Source: an uncultured Blautia sp. | Lineage (GTDB): Bacteria > Bacillota > Clostridia > Lachnospirales > Lachnospiraceae | DNA length: 19,410 nt | Assembly (NCBI GenBank): GCA_934371915.1 | Contig: CAKROE010000044.1 | Span: 1-19,410, forward strand | Direction of reading: 5' to 3' | Part shown: positions 15,107 to 19,410 of the stretch, in pieces | Layout: every line of letters begins with the position of its first letter | Position numbering within the stretch: position 1 is the stretch's first letter | Program-made: the position numbers and the translations under genes | Notes under the pieces: model-generated | What the model saw: only the letters and a program-made list of their open reading frames with translations | Databases searched by the model: none | Told to the model about the DNA's origin: nothing

Positions 15107-16018
15107 ATGCAAAACCGGAACAAAGGATTTACACTTATAGAACTTATAGTTGTTGTTTCCATTCTTGCAGTTCTTGTCGGGCTGCTCGCCCCGGCTTATT
15201 CAAAATATATTGAAAGAAGCCGGGAATCTGTTGATCTTGCAAATGTTCGCTCTGCATACGATGAACTGATGATAGAAGCTGCGACAGAAAATCAGACTAC
15301 AACAAAAGTTGTACCACTGAAACAGAAAATAGCCGGCTGGCAGTCTATGAACACAGTCTCAATTGGCGGTATTTCTCATACTAACGGCGAGGGGGACACC
15401 GAGCACTGGATAGGTGATCCGGTTAAGGGAGGAGTATGTGAAGTTTCTCTCACTGAAAACGGTGTTTTGTTTAACTGGAAAGGCGGAAGTGGGAACAGTA
15501 CAGAAAAATATTTCTTTAATATTCACGAAGATCTGGATGAACCTATCAGAGAAAGCGGAGTACTGAACAAATTGATCAACGACAAAAATACATACTTCGA
15601 AATCGATTCCAACTGTCCAAATTCCTCTATGCTTTCTTCCGTGCTTCCTAATATTAAAGAAAACAGTTTATTAAAAAATGGTACCTGGGCATATCTGGGA
15701 AGTGCCTCTGCTCCATCTAAGAGATATTTATTTTGGACTTCCGTAAATACAGATGCTGTGGGGGCAAGTCAAAAAATCCCCGTTATAATGAGTACTGCGG
15801 ATGGCAGATTTTATGTTTCTGAAACAACCACGGCTGTCCGAAATAATAAGGGTGTCCGCTACGTAACTATCGCAGAGCATCTTACTTATTCCACGCATCA
15901 GGAGCTTATCAATGCCGGTACAAAATATGATACTCTGAAAGACGCATATGATGCATATGCAAAACTGGTTACTGAAGGTAAATACCAAAATTATAAGGAC
16001 ACGCTCCCAAAATCATAA
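15107..16018 (+). CDS. Type IV pilin / pseudopilin-like protein
   Basis: The 303-residue protein has a prepilin signal: short leader MQNRNKG, then FTLIELIVVVSILAVLVGLL. Cleavage by a prepilin peptidase would fall after Gly7, with Glu12 as the conserved +5 residue. The hydrophobic helix is followed by AYSKYIERSRESVDLANVRSAYDEL, the usual pilin alpha-1 extension, then a C-terminal domain of about 240 residues that I do not recognise. It has only two cysteines (VCEV and NCPN). It is longer than common type IV major pilins. A GAGG RBS precedes the ATG. No pilus assembly ATPase, peptidase or other pilin is in the window, so it is an orphan here and needs machinery encoded elsewhere. Confidence 0.88.
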   Translation: MQNRNKGFTLIELIVVVSILAVLVGLLAPAYSKYIERSRESVDLANVRSAYDELMIEAATENQTTTKVVPLKQKIAGWQSMNTVSIGGISHTNGEGDTEHWIGDPVKGGVCEVSLTENGVLFNWKGGSGNSTEKYFFNIHEDLDEPIRESGVLNKLINDKNTYFEIDSNCPNSSMLSSVLPNIKENSLLKNGTWAYLGSASAPSKRYLFWTSVNTDAVGASQKIPVIMSTADGRFYVSETTTAVRNNKGVRYVTIAEHLTYSTHQELINAGTKYDTLKDAYDAYAKLVTEGKYQNYKDTLPKS

Positions 16019-16078
16019 TTAATATTTGCACCTTTTTTTCAATATGATACAATTATTCTGTCAGGTGATGGTGAAGAT

Positions 16079-16106
16079 GGCATTGCGTTTATTTGCAATG
16101 CCTTTC
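16079..16106 (+). terminator. Intrinsic terminator after the pseudopilin gene
   Basis: GGCATTGC (16079-16086) pairs with GCAATGCC (16095-16102) around an 8-base loop, followed by TTTCT and an A/T-rich stretch. It lies 60 bp after the pseudopilin stop. Confidence 0.75.
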
Positions 16107-16118
16107 TAAAAATTTTAT

Positions 16119-16147
16119 TTGACATATCATCTTCTTTTGCTTACTAT
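16119..16147 (+). promoter_or_regulatory. Promoter of the riboswitch-controlled antiporter
   Basis: A consensus TTGACA (16119-16124) and TACTAT (16142-16147) are 17 bp apart. The start would fall just before the riboswitch aptamer. Confidence 0.8.
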
Positions 16148-16155
16148 AGTATTAG

Positions 16156-16249
16156 TGAAAGGGAGTAGTTATCATCCTGCATGCAGGGTGAAACAATGAT
16201 CGTCATCACGCCATAAGGCCGGTTATTGTTGTAATCAACGAGACTTTTA
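16156..16249 (+). promoter_or_regulatory. yybP-ykoY manganese riboswitch aptamer
   Basis: The motif shows the conserved yybP-ykoY elements in order: GAAAGGGAGTAGTT at the 5' side, a CCTGCATGCAGG hairpin, AACAATGATCGTCATCACG, then GGCCGGTTATTGTT pairing with the AACAAT arm, and CAACGAGACTTTT closing the outer helix (TGAAAG 16156-16161 with CTTTTA 16244-16249). Known members bind Mn2+ and switch on manganese efflux genes. Confidence 0.9.
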
Positions 16250-16286
16250 TCAATCATTTTTTGATGTGGTAAAGGTCTCTTTTTTT
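16240..16286 (+). terminator. Riboswitch expression platform: terminator overlapping the aptamer 3' arm
   Basis: GAGACTTTTATCA (16240-16252) pairs with TGGTAAAGGTCTC (16267-16279; 13 bp, two wobble pairs) and is followed by seven T. Its 5' arm includes the bases needed for the aptamer's closing helix, so the folds exclude each other: ligand-bound aptamer gives read-through, free RNA terminates. Confidence 0.88.
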
Positions 16287-16319
16287 ATTCCATACCTTTA
16301 TCACAGGAAAGGAGATCAT

Positions 16320-17237
16320 ATGGAATATCTGTTACTGATTATCGGTTTTGTACTATTAATTAAAGGTGCTGACTTCTTTGTGGATGGAAGTTCTTCGCTC
16401 GCCAGATTTCTCAAAATTCCCAGTGTCATCATCGGTCTCACAATTGTTGCCATGGGAACCAGTGCCCCGGAAGCTTCTGTCAGTATCAACGCCGCCCTTG
16501 CCGGAAACAATGATATTGCCGTCAGCAATGTTATCGGCTCAAACATTTTTAACGGTCTTGTTGTTGTAGGTATTTGTGCATTTATTTCCGCATTTAAAAC
16601 AAACAAAGATATTTTGAAACGGGATATGCCTGTAAATATTCTGATCACACTTATTCTCTGTATTATGATTGCCGACGGAAAGCTCAGCAGAATCGAGGGA
16701 TTTCTTCTTTTAGCCGGAATGATTATTTATATTCTGAATATGATTCATGCCGCATTAAAAAAAAGAAATGAATGTTCCGAGGAACAAAACATCCCTCTTT
16801 ATAAAGCTCTTATTTTTATCGTCGGCGGACTTGCCGCTGTCATTCTGGGAGGTAATCTGGTAGTAAATAATGCAAGCCAAATTGCCGTGTCTTTCGGTGT
16901 AAGCCAAAATTTTATCGGCCTCACGATTGTTGCAATCGGTACATCGCTGCCAGAGCTTGTAACCTCCATCGTTGCCACACGAAAAGGCGACAGTGCACTT
17001 GCCCTGGGAAATGCAATTGGCTCAAATATATTTAATATTCTTTTTATCCTTGGTATATCAGCAGTGATTTCGCCACTCCATATTCTCTCAGAATCTGTTA
17101 TCGACTGTGTAATTCTCCTCATCAGCGGAATTCTGTTATTTATTTTTGCTTTTACAAAAAAATCCATGAGCCGAACAGAAGGTATCGTCTGTGTACTGGC
17201 TTATGTCGGATATACAGCATATCTTTTTATCAGATAA
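16320..17237 (+). CDS. CaCA family cation antiporter (calcium/sodium antiporter type), probable Mn2+ exporter
   Basis: The 305-residue membrane protein has about ten spans and the two inverted alpha repeats of the CaCA superfamily: GTSAPEASVS at 46-55 with GSNIFNGL, and GTSLPELVTS at 207-216 with GSNIFNIL. A polar loop (KKRNECSEEQN) separates the halves. Start: ATG at 16320, directly after AGGAAAGGAGATCAT. An in-frame GTG at 16266 lies inside the terminator stem and is rejected. Family members exchange Ca2+ for Na+, H+ or K+. The Mn2+ riboswitch in its leader argues that this one exports manganese, inducibly. It is monocistronic: a terminator follows at 17323. Confidence 0.92.
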   Translation: MEYLLLIIGFVLLIKGADFFVDGSSSLARFLKIPSVIIGLTIVAMGTSAPEASVSINAALAGNNDIAVSNVIGSNIFNGLVVVGICAFISAFKTNKDILKRDMPVNILITLILCIMIADGKLSRIEGFLLLAGMIIYILNMIHAALKKRNECSEEQNIPLYKALIFIVGGLAAVILGGNLVVNNASQIAVSFGVSQNFIGLTIVAIGTSLPELVTSIVATRKGDSALALGNAIGSNIFNILFILGISAVISPLHILSESVIDCVILLISGILLFIFAFTKKSMSRTEGIVCVLAYVGYTAYLFIR

Positions 17238-17292
17238 TATTTTTGTTTCAGTCTCACATACAACAAAAATTTTGCAAACTAACACCACATAA

Positions 17293-17321
17293 TTGCAATC
17301 TTTCAGATAAAATGTCATAAT
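17293..17321 (+). promoter_or_regulatory. Possible promoter of the nitroreductase gene
   Basis: TTGCAA and CATAAT are 17 bp apart, just before the hairpin at 17323. It is the only promoter-like pair I find upstream of the nitroreductase, but transcription from it would begin inside the terminator stem. Confidence 0.3.
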
Positions 17322-17322
17322 T

Positions 17323-17356
17323 ATGGCATACAGATTTTTCTCTGTATGCCATTTTT
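17323..17356 (+). terminator. Intrinsic terminator after the antiporter gene
   Basis: ATGGCATACAGA (17323-17334) pairs perfectly over 12 bp with TCTGTATGCCAT (17341-17352), with a six-base loop, followed by a T-run. Confidence 0.88.
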
Positions 17357-17395
17357 ACCCTTTAAATTCTTATATATTAAGGAGGCCTGAATTTC

Positions 17396-17938
17396 ATGGA
17401 ATTTCAGAAAGTACTTGAAACAAGAAGATCGGTTCGTAAATACGATCCGAATGTCTCTGTCACCAGAGAGCAGATGGAAGAACTGATTCGCGCCGCACAG
17501 GAAGCACCATCATGGAAAAACTCCCAGACCGGCCGTTATTACTGTGTTTTATCCGAAGAAATCGCAGATAAGATCCGCGAAACCTGTCTTCCTCAGGCAA
17601 GAAATGCAGAAAAATCCAAACACGCTGCACTGATCGTCAGCACCTTCGTACATAACTGCGCCGGTTTCCAAAAGGACGGCATTACACCGGAAAATGAAAT
17701 CGGAAATGGATGGGGATGCTACGACCTTGGTCTGCAGAACGCAAACCTGATCCTCAAAGCTACCGATCTCGGACTTTCCACCCTGATCATGGGTCTCCGC
17801 GAATCTAACAAACTGCGTGAAATCCTCTCCATCCCGGAGACTGAATCCGTTGTAGCTGTCATCGCAGTCGGCAAAGCCGCCGAAGAACCGACCCGCAAAC
17901 CACGCAAATCCTCCGACGAAATCGCGAAATTCTTCTAA
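17396..17938 (+). CDS. Nitroreductase family protein
   Basis: This 180-residue FMN-dependent oxidoreductase of the small nitroreductase type has the N-terminal FMN phosphate-binding pattern RRSVRKYDP, PSWKNSQTGRYYCVLS near residues 38-54, and the helix-loop GLSTLIMGLRES followed by SVVAVIAVGKAAEEPTRKPRK. Such enzymes reduce nitro groups, quinones or other electron acceptors with NAD(P)H in the cytoplasm; the natural substrate is not evident. Length fits the short subfamily. AAGGAGG lies 12 bases before the ATG at 17396. It stands alone, convergent with secA across a 421-bp gap filled with repeats. GC-rich codons near the 3' end differ mildly from the antiporter upstream. Confidence 0.92.
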   Translation: MEFQKVLETRRSVRKYDPNVSVTREQMEELIRAAQEAPSWKNSQTGRYYCVLSEEIADKIRETCLPQARNAEKSKHAALIVSTFVHNCAGFQKDGITPENEIGNGWGCYDLGLQNANLILKATDLGLSTLIMGLRESNKLREILSIPETESVVAVIAVGKAAEEPTRKPRKSSDEIAKFF

Positions 17939-17957
17939 AAAAAGCACTAAAAAACAT

Positions 17958-18001
17958 CTGCGCGACCGACAGACTGGCGCGTCGCGCGGTTCACTACCGG
18001 C
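17958..18001. repeat. 44-bp direct repeat, copy 1
   Basis: The block starts CTGCGCG and ends in the perfect 29-bp core ACTGGCGCGTCGCGCGGTTC... through CTACCGGC (17973-18001). It recurs at 18105-18148, 147 bp away, with five mismatches, all between the CTGCGCG start and the core. It is much more GC-rich than its surroundings. Confidence 0.85.
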
Positions 18002-18104
18002 GTAAACTATAAAGGCATGATAGACAATACTGACATCTCTAAATAACCAGCAGCTTTGAACAGAGACAGTCCCGACAGACTCAGTGTGGCTTCCGTCGTT
18101 CTGA

Positions 18105-18148
18105 CTGCGCGTCTTACATACTGGCGCGTCGCGCGGTTCACTACCGGC
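18105..18148. repeat. 44-bp direct repeat, copy 2
   Basis: This is the second copy of the block at 17958; the core 18120-18148 is identical. It ends one base before the left arm of the long hairpin starting near 18150. Between the copies (18002-18104) I see no gene. Confidence 0.85.
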
Positions 18149-18149
18149 T

Positions 18150-18356
18150 GGATATAAACAAGAACACCCTCCATATATTGAATGAACAGGTAATTTACCG
18201 GATGCTTTTAGATACTGGCAAAATCCACTGTCTACGATGACTCATTCTCGAAGGATCTCCTGAGAGAATGTATAGTCATAGTTGGCAGTTAGTTCGCCAG
18301 ATCGTTATCCGGTTACCTGTGAATCAATATATGGAGGGTGTTCTGTCTTTATATCT
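18150..18356. repeat. Long imperfect inverted repeat between nitroreductase and secA
   Basis: AGAACACCCTCCATATATTG (18161-18180) is a perfect 20-bp inverted match to 18325-18344. The arms extend outwards through GATATAAA with small gaps. Inside are weaker matches (AGGTAA...ACCGGAT with ATCCGGTTACCT; ACGATGACTCATTCTC with GAGAATGTATAGTCAT), so the whole roughly 207-bp stretch can fold into one imperfect hairpin. It lies in the gap between convergent genes, ending four bases before secA, and may help end both transcripts. There is no coding frame of note. Confidence 0.78.
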
Positions 18357-18359
18357 TTA

Positions 18360-19410
18360 TTATGCCTTCATCAATTTACGTCCACAGCACTGTTTGTACT
18401 TCTTGCCGCTTCCGCACGGACACGGATCATTCGGATAAACCTTGTCCTCTTTTCTCTGAACCGGTTTCTTAACCGAAGTATCATCCTTATTCGTTCCTGT
18501 AACCTTCGCTACCTGCTCACGCTCGATCTTCTGCTCTACATGAACATGATACAGCATACGAACCGTATCCTCCTGAATAGCGTCGATCATGTCATTGAAC
18601 ATCTTGAACGCTCTCGTCTTGTACTCAACAACCGGATCCTTCTGGCCATATCCGACAAGACCAATACCCTGACGAAGAAGTTCCATATCATCGATATGAT
18701 CCATCCACTTGCTGTCGATAGATTTCAGAAGAACTACTCGTTCCAGCTCACGAAGCTGCTCTGCTTCCGGGAACTCAGCTTCCTTCATCTCATAAAGCTT
18801 CACTGCCTCTTCCTTCAGCTGCTGTTTGACCGCATCTTTTTTCTTACCCTGAACCTTCTCAGTCGTAAGAGGCTCGATCGGAATGATTGAAGTCATCATA
18901 GGATTGAACTCATCCAGATTCCAGTCAACAGACTCCACCTCATCAGAGAAACACATATCTACTGTGCTGTCTACAATATCTGTGATCATCTTGTAGATGG
19001 TATCACGCATGTTCTCACCATCCAGCACCTGACGACGTTCTTTATAGATGATCTCACGCTGGTCATTGTTAACCTGATCATAATCCAGAAGATTTTTACG
19101 AATACCGAAGTTGTTGAACTCGATCTTCTCCTGTGCTTTCTGGATTGCATTGGAAAGCATCTTATGCTCAATCTGCTCATTCTCTTCAACTCCAAGAGAT
19201 GTGAAAACCTTCATCAGTCTCTCAGAACCAAACAGACGCATCAGGTCATCCTCAAGAGAAATGTAGAAACGGGATTCACCCGGATCTCCCTGTCGTCCGG
19301 AACGTCCACGGAGCTGGTTATCAATACGTCTTGACTCATGACGTTCTGTACCGATGATCTTCAGACCGCCAGCTTCTCCTGCCACATCGTCAAGCTTGAT
19401 ATCCGTACCA
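18360..19410 (-). CDS. secA: Preprotein translocase ATPase SecA, C-terminal part (partial)
   Basis: SecA drives protein export through SecYEG with ATP at the inner face of the membrane. About 350 C-terminal residues are present; the frame runs past the right window edge (GTDIKLDDVAGEAGGLKIIG before the first in-window start-like codon). Visible parts are the end of the second nucleotide-binding domain (GTERHESRRIDNQLRGRSGR, with its Arg-rich motif VI), the helical scaffold/wing region (FNNFGIRKNLLDYDQVNN... and SIDSKWMDHIDDMELLRQGI), a charged linker and the zinc tail NDPCPCGSGKKYKQCCG that binds SecB or ribosomes in known systems. The stop is at 18360. The sequence is intact in the part seen. 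Confidence 0.97.
   Translation of the reverse strand, partial: GTDIKLDDVAGEAGGLKIIGTERHESRRIDNQLRGRSGRQGDPGESRFYISLEDDLMRLFGSERLMKVFTSLGVEENEQIEHKMLSNAIQKAQEKIEFNNFGIRKNLLDYDQVNNDQREIIYKERRQVLDGENMRDTIYKMITDIVDSTVDMCFSDEVESVDWNLDEFNPMMTSIIPIEPLTTEKVQGKKKDAVKQQLKEEAVKLYEMKEAEFPEAEQLRELERVVLLKSIDSKWMDHIDDMELLRQGIGLVGYGQKDPVVEYKTRAFKMFNDMIDAIQEDTVRMLYHVHVEQKIEREQVAKVTGTNKDDTSVKKPVQRKEDKVYPNDPCPCGSGKKYKQCCGRKLMKA

Noticed and set aside
16266..16319. Extended N-terminus of the antiporter starting at GTG 16266.
   Set aside because: This start is inside the riboswitch terminator stem; the ATG at 16320 has a strong RBS and begins exactly at the first membrane span.
17958..18148. Repeats considered as a CRISPR array.
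   Set aside because: There are only two imperfect copies, a 100-bp spacing and no cas genes.

Overview
The window looks like a chromosomal segment of a Gram-positive anaerobe of the class Clostridia, most likely family Lachnospiraceae. This rests on protein styles (Tex, a DUF975 membrane protein, SecA with a CxC...CC zinc tail), AGGAGG-type ribosome binding sites, moderate base composition, and an RF2 gene with a programmed frameshift. No rRNA, tRNA, CRISPR array or intact transposase is visible. The assignment is inferred from protein character, not from a database search.

Left part (1-9800, mostly minus strand). Bases 1-493 hold no credible gene. They contain a perfect 77-bp direct repeat and a 207-bp imperfect hairpin just past the 3' end of tex. 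A tight minus-strand directon follows, read from right to left: an ACT-domain protein with an HTH-like segment (7641-7189), homoserine dehydrogenase (7147-5933), aspartate kinase (5909-4701), a secreted protein with a duplicated domain (4656-3451), a DUF975 membrane protein (3408-2659) and Tex (2647-494). All gaps are 11-44 bp. Its presumed promoter fires into a strong 62-nt hairpin leader. Upstream lie prfB, whose real start is a GTG at 8935 before an in-frame TGA frameshift site, and an RNase Z-like metallo-hydrolase.

Middle part (9900-15000). A decayed Rpn-family (PD-(D/E)XK nuclease) gene keeps its promoter and terminator but has lost its N-terminal catalytic part. Next to it, on the plus strand, is the C-terminal scrap of a GHKL histidine kinase. 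A DapF-family gene follows in which BOTH catalytic cysteines are serine. Then come a secreted transglutaminase-like protein, a divergent AraC-type regulator, and a LytTR response regulator overlapping a 138-aa protein that carries a kinase-like H-box but no ATPase domain.

Right part (15000-19410). An orphan pseudopilin with its own promoter and terminator is followed by a clear yybP-ykoY (Mn2+) riboswitch with a terminator-type expression platform. It controls a CaCA-family cation antiporter, which suggests manganese rather than calcium export. A small nitroreductase follows. The 420-bp gap before the convergent secA has a 44-bp direct repeat and a second roughly 207-bp imperfect hairpin. The window ends inside secA.

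The most rewarding points are the Ser/Ser DapF paralogue, the riboswitch-controlled antiporter, the uncharacterised leader hairpin of the threonine/lysine operon, the LytTR plus H-box pair, and the two repeat-plus-hairpin intergenic elements.
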